Source: Tubiluchus corallicola (lineage: Eukaryota; Priapulida; Priapulimorpha; Priapulimorphida; Tubiluchidae). Taken from it: a DNA stretch of 64,000 nt. The notes below the pieces were generated by a model. It saw only the letters and a program-made list of their open reading frames with translations, did not search any database and had not been told where the DNA came from. Shown here piece by piece: positions 25,201 through 37,000 of this stretch (within the stretch, counting starts at the first letter, position 1; every line of letters starts with the position of its first letter). The translations under genes were made by a program, and so were the position numbers. The DNA is taken from assembly GCA_030141605.1 (NCBI GenBank), contig JAQGDQ010000077.1:616001-680000 (forward strand), written 5' to 3'.

Positions 25201-27160
25201 ATTGCATGTGCAACATAACGTTTTTTAAAAGGCAGACCTAACAGCCATAACAGTGCTATGTATATTAACTTGTATCAAATAAATTGTGCCCAAAACAGAT
25301 ATGCTTGGTTTGATGGTATAGCATAGTACAAGGCTTATGTTGCCTGCAATATATTTTTTCCCAGTACATATTTTTCATGGCACTTTTGTATTTATTTTAA
25401 AATTGTTTATTGTTAATTTACTTCCTGATACTTTTTCGATTTTTCAGAATTGATACTACGGGAAACAGATCATAATGGATTTCCTGTTGTTTTATCCAAG
25501 GAATCTCAGTATCTAGTTGGATTTGTAGTCCGCCGAGATCTGAATCTGGCATTAGGTATGTGCAGCTAATTTCCGCATCTTGCATAAATTGCATTCCTTC
25601 TTGCACCAGTTCTTGCCCAGTAATACCCATTTGTTATGTTAATACTTGTAATGTAGTAAAGTGGCTGCCGATACATTAAGTACTGTCCTTGGTTATATTG
25701 CTTATTTAGTGATGGAATTTCGTGGAAAAAATAAATAGTAAGAAGGCACAGGATGAATGCACTTACTCCGTACTGCCTCCTTGAGTGGAAGATTATCACA
25801 ATTTTTTATAGTTTGTGTCACAGCTTTCTCGCTTAATAAATATGAAATTTTTAAATATATTTATAAGGCACAGTTAAATCAGTTTATGCAATACATTTAT
25901 ACAAAACTTTATGCAGTTATAATATACTAAAGGTAACGATACCTCGGAAATATTATCATATTTATCAAATGGTTTGTACCTATTTTCAAATGTAACTCTT
26001 TTAATTTCTTGTTTATCTTGCTCAATTTAGCTAGCGCGAGAAAGAACCAGGAAGGAATTGTGAGCAATTCTATAGTTTATTTTACCAATCACGTTCCTGC
26101 CATGGCAGCTGTTGGAGGTCCGACACCCTTGAAGTTACGCAGACTGGTTGATCTAGTAAGTGTTAAGTGTTCATCTTGACATCAAAATCTGTAGCTGGAA
26201 AATATCTCACAAAAATCAACACAATTAGTCCTTAAATCTCAATGGTTTATACCTTTATCACTTGTTAGCTAGTTACCTAAATACCTAAATATAGAAAATT
26301 GAAATTGACTAACATTGGCAACTGTGATGATGTATCAGCATCTTTGTAGCTATAAATAGTTTTATATCGTATCGACCATGCCAATACATGCTATTTTCAA
26401 GATCCGTGTGCATGCTGGCCGCACTACATCACGGCCGTGGTTTAATTTTTTCCAGTCCGCTAAAAGAACGTGATGTTTATCATTATTAGTTACAAACCTA
26501 GCTTTTTAGATAACTTATAAGAATGTGACATTATCGAAGTATTGTTGCTAAGCTTTATAGAAATGAACATTTTTAGCTTTTTGTTAAAAAGCAGAAAAGT
26601 ATCGCTTCCATGCTTCCCACATAGAAGTAGTATGAAAAGTCTGGAAATCCATTTTTCATACTTGCTACATTGCCCATTGTAAAACCCATTTTAGTTGAAG
26701 TTTACATCAAAGTAAAAAGTTACTTGATACTTGTTTGATTTTATTTTATAAATAATGCCAAAAAATGATAATAAACGTTCATTATTTTCAGGCACCTATT
26801 ACTATAACTGATCAGACTCCTATGGAGACTGTTGTAGATATGTTTAGAAAACTTGGCCTTCGCCAAACATTAGTCACTCATAATGGGTAAGTATGCGGTC
26901 TTTCTGCCTGCTTTATTTTGCAATTTAGTGCAGAAGATAGAACTTTAAACAGTTTCAAAAGTCACAAGAATATTAAGCTTAACACTTGACATGAAAATGC
27001 TTGTGTTTCTAGCATTGATTTGTGTAGTCATTTTATTGGTATTATTCCACAAATTGATTCATTTTTCAGCCGATTGCTCGGAATTATAACTAAGAAGGAT
27101 GTGCTTCGACATGTGAAGCAACTTGAAAACAAGGACCCATCGTCAGTTTTGTTCAACTAA
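10269..27160 (+). CDS. CLCN3/4/5-like: ClC-3/4/5-type voltage-gated 2Cl-/H+ exchanger, short isoform (803 aa)
   Basis: Homologue of the endosomal ClC-3/ClC-4/ClC-5 exchangers, which swap chloride for protons to support acidification of endosomes. Exons: 10269..10422, 12901..13122, 14240..14385, 15077..15241, 15772..15978, 17090..17170, 17967..18149, 18689..18778, 19168..19292, 21028..21169, 21578..21663, 21938..22059, 23567..23777, 23949..24007, 25448..25555, 26031..26155, 26792..26886, 27070..27160. All junctions have GT-AG sites and matching phase. Landmarks, numbered for the 906-aa form (subtract 103 here): YEDFHTIDW before the membrane part; selectivity-filter GSGIPE 327-332; GKEGP with gating Glu371; proton glutamate Glu428 in LFSLEE; two C-terminal CBS domains at about 738-810 and 845-905. 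Both exchanger glutamates are present, so it should be an exchanger rather than a channel. An in-frame TGA at 10248-10250 fixes ATG 10269 as first Met of this frame. Confidence 0.93.
12110..12581 (+). CDS. CLCN3/4/5-like: Alternative N-terminal coding exon of the ClC gene (long isoform, 906 aa)
   Basis: ATG 12119 opens a 154-codon frame that ends in phase 1 at 12581 (donor GTATTG). It joins exon 12901 as ...Tyr-Asp-Gly-Thr-Tyr-Asn-Val, the same Gly-Thr-Tyr junction produced by exon 10269..10422. The segment is hydrophilic and rich in Ser, Thr, Asp and Arg, with no membrane helix, so it looks like a disordered cytosolic tail. A splice acceptor (TTTTCATTATAG) precedes it at 12109, so it is an internal exon. 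If spliced after 10422, the frame from ATG 10269 stops after a few codons. ATG 10378, in another frame, would then run through CTG at 10422 into AAC at 12110 and add 18 residues to this form. Translation could start at either ATG; both have A at -3. Confidence 0.7.
22604..23479. mobile_element. Pogo/Tigger-like non-autonomous DNA transposon in a ClC intron
   Basis: Left end TACAATAGGCACCGCTTAAT and right end, read on the minus strand, TACAGTAGGCGCCACTTAAT are near-identical inverted repeats, and both continue into GACTCA. Each begins with TA, the usual target duplication of Tc1/mariner and pogo elements. The subterminal sequence has repeated ATTAAC-type motifs common in pogo-like elements. 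It is about 876 bp long with no transposase that I can recognise, so it was probably mobilised in trans. It lies between exons ending at 22059 and starting at 23567. Confidence 0.58.
24980..25095. repeat. AGCTGTAGCTA-type short repeats in a ClC intron
   Basis: Dense GTAGCT, TAGTTAGCTAC and CTAACTAC motifs in both orientations. Such TAGCTAC-rich tracts are seen at the ends of some DNA transposons, but I could not find a matching partner end, so the boundaries are approximate. Confidence 0.35.
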
Positions 27161-29334
27161 AGATCTGTTTGTCAGTAGAATAACGGAAGAAAATAGATGA
27201 CAGTATAATAATGTACTGGAAAGGGCATTTGGAATTTTGGCTATTAATGTACATAATGTATTAGTGATATACTTGTATCTTTGTGTCAAATTTGTTTTTT
27301 CTTGTGGTTATTACAGCAGTAGTTGGTTGGCGTTATTTTCTCTAGTCTAGTGCAACAGCCACTTTTCAAAATCAATGCCAATCCCATGTTAAACTTAGAA
27401 TCGGTGTATTAGACAACTCATTTGACCCTAATGTGTAAACATTTGCATGAAGCCACTGTGCTAAACATTATGGCTAATTTATTGGCTACTGCCATACATA
27501 CTCAAGTTCTAGGCTGTTGCAAAGCTCTACTTTATGTTTATAATATGAATTTGCCTTTTCTTAACTGACTATTGGTTCAGAATTGTTTGTTTGAAGTTTT
27601 TAAAACATTCACTTGATGTAAGGCAGATGTAATGTTCTTTTACTTTAATGTAATTAAAGAAAATAAATAATATATGTATTCTCTTTGACTCATGTATCTA
27701 AAGTCTTATGATCGTGATACGGGCTTATAATTATTACCTAGTTGTTATTGTTATCATCAGTTCTTTATTGTTATATTAATTTATGCATGTATAAGCTTTC
27801 ATAGTTACTAATGTAATATGTTGTATTATAATGTCGTATCAGTGTAAAATGCACTTGACAGTTGCATGTAATTTCGTAGCAGCATTCAAAAGACATGAAA
27901 TTAACAAAGCTCTCTTGGCAGACTCTTAAAAAATTTAGTTTGCAGTAAGCCTTTTTTAATATAAAAACATGGCTTAAATATGTTGCCCTAAAACTATTAT
28001 AGTATAAATGTGATTTTCATGTTGCAATACTAAACTGACTTGGACTGAGACTGGCTGGTTTGAACTAGATGTGCTAATCTGGTACTATCTAAAAATTTGA
28101 ATACCACTTCTTTAAATTTTTTTTGAATATCACTTTTGTGAGCATGTAAATGTAGTTGAAAGAAACTGATTCCTAGTCAATATACATGTGGGTGCATGGA
28201 TCGCATAAAACCATTCTGTCTTTAGATTTTTGATATAATCATTTTTGATGCTGATATTGTATGCCTATTATGTGTATAGTATTGCATAGAACATTTTTTC
28301 TAAATTGTCTACCTTGTAATTTGTCTTATCTTTTTATACGATATAAAGAAACAAAAAGATTGTTTGGTAAAAGCAACATCAATGCATGTATGACAGAAAA
28401 AGATGTGGTCGTTAAATAATATTACTACCTAAAACTGGTCACTATTTGTTTTTGCACTCGTTCTGATGATTTGTTTGTCGATTTTGTTTTATATCAGCTT
28501 GCAAAAAAAAATCTGGAGTAAAAAGAAAACCTTTCACAGCTAGAGATAGTTTTGTGCATAAGTATTGTATTACAATTATTGTTATTCATAATAGTAACTA
28601 TGTTCCAGAGGTTGTTGTTAGTTACAGCGATCTCTGTCTTGATTAATTTAGACTAAATAGTCAGTTTTGTGCTCGCATTAATGCCAATATGTGTTGTTTA
28701 CTTTTTACAATGTCTTTCATAATAAGTGTATTTTTTGTCTTTATAAAATCACTATTTAATTTTGTGATTGTTGTGATGTTTAGTATTAAGCTTTTATTAT
28801 GCTATAGAACATTGTAAGAAAAATGTAAGTCCCAATAACACTTCATCATCTCTAACGAATTTAGATTAAGTGTAGAAATTTTTTTGAAGTAAATGGATTA
28901 GCGCCTTACTTATGATCGTGGTGACAATATCTGTTTTGGCTCTTACTATGCCATACATAGTACCTGTAAATGTGCCACAGCTAGTCACAGCTAGTAGTAT
29001 TCTTCCCTTTTTTTCAAATACCAATTATAGTAAGATTAAATAATTAAGGGACCTTTTGCACCTTTATTAGATTGTAAGCATGTAGTTTTGTTATGCAAAG
29101 TTTTATTATGTGTACTATCTTCGAACTACAAAACGTGTCACTATATTTGAATGTCTAAAAATGATGGTTATATGTAGCTGAGGCTCTGCTTTTTAGAGGA
29201 GTAATGTGTCTGAGTAAACTGGGCATAATTAGGTCAACATCATGGTTTTGTACCATATAGATTATATGTTGTTGTTGTGATTTCGAATTGTTAATTCCGT
29301 GAAATTTGCAATGTTTCCCTAATGTGAAAATAAA
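27161..29334 (+). other. 3' untranslated region of the ClC gene with two candidate poly(A) signals
   Basis: No open frame of note follows the TAA at 27158-27160. AATAAA occurs at 27662..27667 (preceded by ATTAAA) and at 29329..29334, which would give 3' UTRs of about 0.5 kb and 2.2 kb. Which one is used cannot be told from the sequence. The 490 bp between the second signal and the sulfotransferase ATG would then hold that gene's promoter. Confidence 0.5.
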
Positions 29335-29826
29335 ATGTAAATAAGTCAAGTGGATAACAAAGTTGCTTTTGTGCTTCTATGTGCTTTACAAAAAAGGAGG
29401 TACAGCAGTTAGTGTATTGACTTGTCTACATGACAATGAATTGCAGTGTTTAGAAGAGCAGAGTGGAGAGCATATATAGAGATGTCTTCTTTATTGCAAG
29501 CTATATTCTAATCTATCTGTTTCTTAGTATTTTACATTATAGATAATTTTTGCAAGGTTCTTAATGTTTTGTCAGTTCATTGACTGAGCACTATGTACAA
29601 CCCAGAGTTTGCATGGAAGTCGTGACTTGGGGATGCCTTCTGTTTGCTAGGTTGAGATAAGAGAGTATTGCGTATATATACAAAGTAATCTACTTTCACG
29701 CCTGTTTTACACACACGAGTCTTTAAAGGTGGTGTATACAAACATTGACTACAATTTGCAGCTTTCTACAATACAGGGAGATACAGTAAGATCAGCGTGG
29801 TGGTGTTACACTAAAATTTATATATA

Positions 29827-32396
29827 ATGAATAACAACATAGGTGAGGAATCTCCTGTTAATGATGTGCCTGCGCTGTATAAAGGTGTAGATGTCATTGT
29901 TCGACATGAAGGTATGTTTATTTAGCTTGCCAAAATCGTGTTAGATCTAGAGAATTTATTTATGGCTCAATGTTATGACTGTTAAAAAACAAAGAATTTA
30001 TTCATTTATTTAAAAAATACTTAATACATGTATATAGTAAATAATAACTGAAAAATTATTTTACAAATAATTAGTCTTTCTATCATCGGTGGGTCAGTTT
30101 GATTAGTTTTCACTTGTGTTTTACTAGGCAAGCTTTGTTGGCGCCAAGAGCCGGAACTTCTTGGGTATTTGCATGATGAAAAACAGTATGCCATAAAAGA
30201 TGATGATGTGTGGGTAGTATCTTATCCTAGAGGAGGTATTACTTCCTATTTGAGTTTTTTATATCTCTAAATTTTACCTGTTTCTTTGCTGTTGAACTTG
30301 TAATGGAGCACTGTAATCTTTTTTAATTCGGTTAAAGACTTGTTAAGAAATGCAATGTTTGAGATCACTCGTAAATTGTTGTGGCTTACAAGTGAATGTT
30401 GGACAAGTGTTTTTAAGTATCACAATTGTGTTGGAATGCTAAAGAAACTTACTCACTCACCATTATCATGCTATTTGGGTTCTCTAGCAGTATTCATTTG
30501 AGCTGATGCAGTTTACAATGCCTGCAAAGAGGAAAAGGAAGGTGAATTTGGGTATTATATCTTTGATATTTTTAGTCTTGTACTCCTTCCATGTTGCATG
30601 CAGGTTGCCAATGGCTGTTCAGAATAGTGACAGCCATTTTGCATGAAGCAGATGTCACTAAGTATGGCAATTTGACAGCAAGAACCATGGGCACAGTTGA
30701 GTCACACTTGTTCATGGGAGCCAAGCAAAGATTATTTAAAATGAAGACTATGAAGTCTCCTCGGGTATTTACAGCACATCTCAGACCTGATGAACTTCCA
30801 GCAAGTGTGTTTAGAGACAATAAGGTGAGAGTTCAGACTTATAGCAAGAAATACAACACTAATATTGATTATACTACTGCAAAAATATTGCAAATTTGTT
30901 TTAATAATGTGTGATATAATGTGGACCAGCTATATATTTCATCCAAAATAGTTTATAATTGTAAAATATCAGAAACATATCATGCGTTGTCTGAGTTTCA
31001 CATTATTTTGTAGATAATCTGTGTTGTGCGAAATCCAAAGGACACTGCAGTTTCATATTATAATAAGCATAAAGTTGACAGACAATTTAAAACTAAAAAA
31101 GGACCAATAACAGCTACGTGGGAAGACTTTTTTGACTACTTTGCCAAGGGTGATGGTAAGTTTGCCAACAATATATTCTGCTTCGTTAAACCTGTTATGC
31201 TATGCCTATAGAGTTAAACGTCCATGCATAGACTAAATTAATTCACATTCATTGCAACTGGTCGGTAGTATTTTTTGTAAACATTTTTTTTTGTTTACAG
31301 TAATGTTTGGCTCTTGGTTTGATTTTGTTTTGGACTGGAACAAACATCGCTCAAATGAAAACATTTTTTTTCTGAATTACGAGGAGACAAACAGGGTAAG
31401 AATAAGTTTCCTTCCTAAAGATTGTCCAAAAAGGCAGTAAGAACTACCCTGCCGAAGTGCTGGAAAAAGATGGAAATGAAATGTTTGAAAAGCCTTGACG
31501 AAAATCACAAAATCAGTGCAGATGCAAGATTTGTCATAAGTGGTCTTGCCAAAAATTAATTATATCATTGAAATAGCATTGCTTTCTAGCGTGTGTGTCC
31601 TGCAGCATTGATTCTTATTGAATTAGCCTTTAAAGAGGAGATGTACACAAAAAGCTTTATGCAGTCTGCTGTTATAATCATTAAACTTTCTATGTTATAC
31701 TGAGCCTTTTTTGTGCTATGCACTGTTTGTGTAGTAAAACTACAAAACGAAAGACTGAAATGCAGAGCTTTATTGTAGGATTTACCGGCAGCAGTGATGA
31801 AAATTTGTAACTTTCTCGGGAAAAATCTGACCAAGGAACAGCAGGAAAAAATCGAAGAAATGACAGCACTACCCCAGGAGTTAAAACACACTGGAAAAGG
31901 TTGGTAGAAATAAAACTGATTTTACGGTTGCATTTCTGATGATAGAATGGAGTTAATATTAATAAACAAAGATGTCGCATACCATCACTATCTAAATTGT
32001 AATCGATTACCTCTCATTGCTTATGCAGGAGACAGTTATTATATTGATATGCATATTCTGATATTTTCTTTAACAATTGGTATGCCTCATTATGATTGTA
32101 GGATAGGTAGTTTTATTTTTCTCAGTCTGATTTTTAAATTTATGTGAATGTGTCTGTCAACGAGAGAAAGCTGATAAACAAGTTTTTGGCTGGTACATGG
32201 CTGACAAGTGACTTTGTGTGCAGAGCATCAAAAAGATGCAAAATGCAATATTATTGTAGCAGTGTTCACCTGTTGGTATTTTTCAGGAGTAATTGGTGGC
32301 TGGAAGAAAATTTTTAGCGAAGATCAGAGTTCAGTAATTGATCAAATGTGCGATGAAAAATTAAACGGCTGCAATATGGATGTTGTGCTTGAGTGA
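29827..32396 (+). CDS. Cytosolic sulfotransferase (SULT family), 293 aa
   Basis: Transfers a sulfonate group from PAPS to a hydroxyl or amine on small molecules in the cytosol; the acceptor cannot be predicted. Exons 29827..29911, 30128..30235, 30604..30824, 31014..31155, 31301..31395, 31779..31899 and 32287..32396 join in phase. 293 residues is normal for the family. Visible landmarks: 5'-phosphosulfate loop SYPRGGCQWL at 60-69; catalytic His123 in FTAHLRPDELP; 3'-phosphate site VVRNPKDTAVSYY with Arg144 and Ser152; GSWFDFVLDW and the NYEE segment in exon 5; C-terminal KGVIGGWK corresponding to RKGxxGDWK. The loop is odd: Arg63 stands where most family members have the catalytic Lys of YPKSGTTW, and Gly-Gly-Cys-Gln replaces Ser-Gly-Thr-Thr. 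The other catalytic residues are intact, so it is a divergent but probably functional member. ATG 29827 is the only start fitting the exon phase. Confidence 0.9.
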
Positions 32397-34011
32397 ATAT
32401 TTCAAAATCATTATAAACAAACTGTAGAACAAGTGTAAAAAGTTCTTAGCAGTAGTATTTATTTGGTAGCAGCCAACAACACAGCTCATAACAGATTTAA
32501 GACATACACTTTAATTAACCTTTTTTAAAGTTATTTGTCCACAGATTTGAGGTAACATTTGCAAACATGATTGGTACCTCTAAACCATTTTAGTAGAAAT
32601 TTACATAACTAAACTGTTGGCTGTGCCCATAGCAGGCTAATCCTACCCACTGGATGAATTGTAATGATTGATTTCAAATTTGCCTTGATGGTCCCGTTGA
32701 CAAAACCTTACTGCACAGTCAAAAATTAATGTTTTGAATGTAATTTTTATATGAACATAAATGTATCATAAAAAAGAAACCACTTAGGTGCACCTTATAT
32801 AAAACTGTTTTTTGGTTAAGATGGTAACCACCAAAAAGCTGTTTTCCGTTTTTCACAAATTGACCATAGTTTCAAAAATGAATGTGAAAAAAATGTATAT
32901 GATTTAGCAATAGTTTCGAAATTAGTTTCTGATGTGTTAGCAAATGGCAAATATGCAAACTTAGTTAGTACATAATTAGTTAGTTAGTTAGTTAGCGCTA
33001 TCTGGTATAACTTTCTAACTGCAATGTTGTTAGAATTTTTGTATTACCAGCAAATTTTAAAATATACCAATGCATGATATGCAACATTAATAAGAAAACT
33101 AAACATTTCATATATTTTATTCAACTTTTATAAATTTCTCAAAAATCATACCAAACAAGTTATCAATATCCAACAAAATATATGTTTATAAATAACAACC
33201 ACATATCCATAACAAAAACAATATTATGTATAGGTAATGTCAAAAAGCCAAACAAAATACAAGATGCAGGACATGTTTGTAAATAATATATTAGGATAGG
33301 AATGTCTATTAATGTCAACAAAATTCTCTTCACTTATTTCAGATGCCCATCTTTAAATAAGTGTAAGTGATGCACAAACTTGTCAAACAGAATTCAAGAA
33401 AGACTTTGCTCACACAATCTCAAAAGAGCATCACAATTTAACAAGAGAGTATTTATCAAGTGTGCATATTTATTCGAACAATTGCTCACGCTAAGTAAAT
33501 TTTCCTTCTGTAGATGGCGCCACCAACATAATCTGGGCCAAATTTAATGCTGAAAGCCAACTTTAACCCTCAAGAAACAAAATTAATTTGTCGACACGAA
33601 CCAGCGTTGTTTGCGACAGTGTCAAGTAACTTTTTTAAGAACCAAGCAGTAACGCGTCATACTCAATTAATGTCTCACACTAGATTGTTAACTCAGATTT
33701 TCTTGTCTTAAATGTATGCTGTAATGCTGCAATAATTGCTGAATGTTCAAAATCTTATAACAATATAATCTTCTTTTCTTGGTAAATTGGCCATTCTTTC
33801 TCTTTCAAATTTTACAGCAATTTAATACCACTAGTGGCAATTGCGCTAGTGAAAATGTACGTGAATACTAACACGTACTGGGCCCAGTGAACACACATGA
33901 GAACATGCTCATTAAACGTCTCTGCTATGCATAGCCCGACATTATGGATGAGAATCTCAGGAAATTGTACATGTAGAAAACAGATCACAAGCATTTTATT
34001 AAGCACATGCT
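32397..34011. other. Convergent intergenic region between SULT and SDF4
   Basis: Both genes point into this region, so it should hold both 3' UTRs. On the minus strand AATAAA lies at 33995..34000, only 12 bases past the SDF4 stop, which would give a very short 3' UTR; further minus-strand AATAAA motifs lie near 33467 and 33114. There is a short AGTT/GTTA run at about 32962-32996. No gene seen. Confidence 0.5.
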
Positions 34012-37000
34012 TCAGAACTCGTCGTGAAATGCTTGCGCTGGATTAGCTATATTACTTCCCAGGAAGAGATCCCGCATCTCTAACATTTCCCCAAGGCTCA
34101 ACTGTCCATTCTCATCAGCGTCAGCATATTTGAATAAGTTGTAAGCTTCATTCTTGGCATGGAGGGGATTCCGCGGATTCGTGTATCCCTAGAATTAGGA
34201 CAAGTTCATGTTAATTTTAAGGTGGAAGTAAATTCAACATAAGGTCATACATTTAACATTTAATTCAACAGAAGCCTAAAAAGAATCATTGTAAATAACA
34301 GGCCATAAAAACTCATAGGGGATGTAGTTCTTGTAAATTTGGGAAGACTATGCAAATAAACCAGAATACTGTTTATGGAAATGGAAACTAACAAAGGAAA
34401 TGGAATTAACAAAATACCCATGACAGTACACTATTTCAAGAAAAATATAATTATAGAAGTCCACATAACATTCACAATTTGCCAAACGCAATTTAAAATC
34501 ATGACAGCAGAGATATGAAATTTAATATACTTTTCTCATTTTATTGTTTTCAACCTTTCAAATTTTACTAACTTTGTGGTTACTCTGTTATCTACTGGCC
34601 AACATGTTTTTATTTGCCCAAAGAAATTATTTATTTGGCAGAAAAACAATGTAAAGGAATAGAAACTTGCACACAAGTCAGGAATTTTACACAATAAAAA
34701 CTAAATTGAACCAACCATCAGCTCCTCAAATGTAGCTATGCCATTACGGTCAAGATCAATCTGTTCAGAAAATTCTTTTTTTCTTTCCGCTTGATATTTT
34801 TTCTCTTCATCCTGCCATTTGCTATCAACGTCACCTGGCGAGAGGGCAGAGAACTCTTCTGCTGTCAGTTGACCGTCGTTGTCCCTATCTGTAAAACACT
34901 GATATTACAAACTTCCTAAAACAAGCATTTTTAAAGTTCAAAATGTAACAAAAACTGCACACTGTTACACTTGTTTAAAACACAACAAGAAAGACAGCAT
35001 ATGCAAGTAACAGCTTATTTTGTAATTGGGGAATGTAACATCACCAGAAAATCCTGTATTGATTTTGAAATCATGTTCTCCTCTTTGGGCATAAAAATGG
35101 TTTGACTGTGTAAATTTTAGTGCTTATAATAACCAGCATACATGGTAGAAAATCAGCGCAACAGGTCGTATCAACTGATGTAAATAATCGTTTAGGTACA
35201 CTAGTGCGCATAAAGTAAAAAAAGATTTACGTTATTACTCAACTATAATCTATGACTTTGAGATGCTAAAAACTACGGTGACCGCCACAACATTTGCATT
35301 ATATATAATATAGCAGAATTCTTCAAGCTTTGAATGCACCTGCCTAAATGCAAGTAATTTTCAGGTAACTGGATGATAGGTTACGTGGGCAAAATTTCAG
35401 GAGAAAGAGGTTAGCCAAATTTTTCAATTAGTAAGGCCTGATAGCAACAAAATAAACAATCAAATTTATTCTATCTGTACATGAAGTTGAACAAACTCAT
35501 TCACAATCACTAAAACTGCAAGTAGAAGACCTACAATTAAAGCTTATTTAGGACAAAAATACAAGAGTGTGCAAGACTTTACTTTTAAAGTAATATGACA
35601 TCAATTTAGGATAACTTGACAATAAGTTCAAATAGAAACTAACTTGACAATAAGTTCAAATAGGAACTAAACAATCTAGAGCTTTTCATTACCTAGTGAG
35701 TGCAGGATATCTCGCACCATGCTGTGCATCATAAGTCTGCTATGCTCCGGGTGTCTAAATCCCAAGAACTCTCGTTCAGAGAGCCTCTCATCTTGATTTT
35801 CATCAGCTTCCGACCAGCGGAAGTTGTCCTGTGCTATGACATCACGTACTAAAACAAAAAGTACAACATTTGTCAGTAACCATACATCTCTGGTCACTTG
35901 ATATATATATTTGTTTCTATATGCAAAGAAAGACAGGTAATTTGCAAAGTTGTGTGTGAAGTTGCAGAATGCGTGGGAACAGAAATTTGGTGAGTGTGCA
36001 CGAGTAAAAGATGAAAAATGCGAGTGACACATGCCTAATGCATGAGAGCTGGCAGATCTGCATGAATTAAAGCTCCTTAACCCTTTAATATTTAATATTA
36101 AATTACAGCAAGTGAAACATTACTAACATTCATATAGCAGAAATTCAACTGTTACATGTATTTAGCTACGAACATTATCAGCAATACATACATTGTTCAT
36201 CAAAATCATCTTTTGGATGAACTCCGTGACCACGCTGAGAGTCGTCATGTGCCTTTTGGTGAATTTTTGCATGCTGTTCGCGCATGCCTTGATTTACAAG
36301 AAAGTGGATGTGATACTCATCCCACGTTGCATAACCTACAGATAAACAACTAAAAATATATTTTACACATTTTCTTTTTTGCAAATAAACAAAGCTGCTT
36401 GTCTAACAGAAATGCTGTGAATAGCTTCATCAGAAAACAACAGGCACACACATATATATCACATGAAATTTATAAATTACGTAAATATGATATCAAATGT
36501 TCAAAACATGCCTATGTCTAATTTGCTGCTAGCTAGGCCATACTAGAGATTTCTGATTCAAAGGAAGATATCCCAATCTTTGTCCCAATAGAATGGGCTG
36601 CTACAGAATACAACCGAAACAAAGCAAACATCTCTGTCCAAAGCAGGACTGTTCTAGCCAATTTAAACTCCGTATGTTTTAACTAATATGGTAATAAAAA
36701 CCTAATAATAAAAGGCACTTGAGAATTAAAATACAGCTTGTTGCAAGCGTAATTTTTGAGACTGCAAAACATGTTATAAAGTTCTTTAAAAATAAATGAT
36801 AAATAATTAACTTTCCAGGTTCAGCTATGACATACTGTTAAGGATCACTCGATTTATTTGGCAGAATTTTTTAACTTATATATATATGATTCTAAGTGCA
36901 GATTTCTTAACTATAGTTTTGAAATTTAATGAAACAATTTTGCTGACATTGGTGCAGGACATTATCATGAAGCAGTAAAATTATAAACATTAAATCAAAT

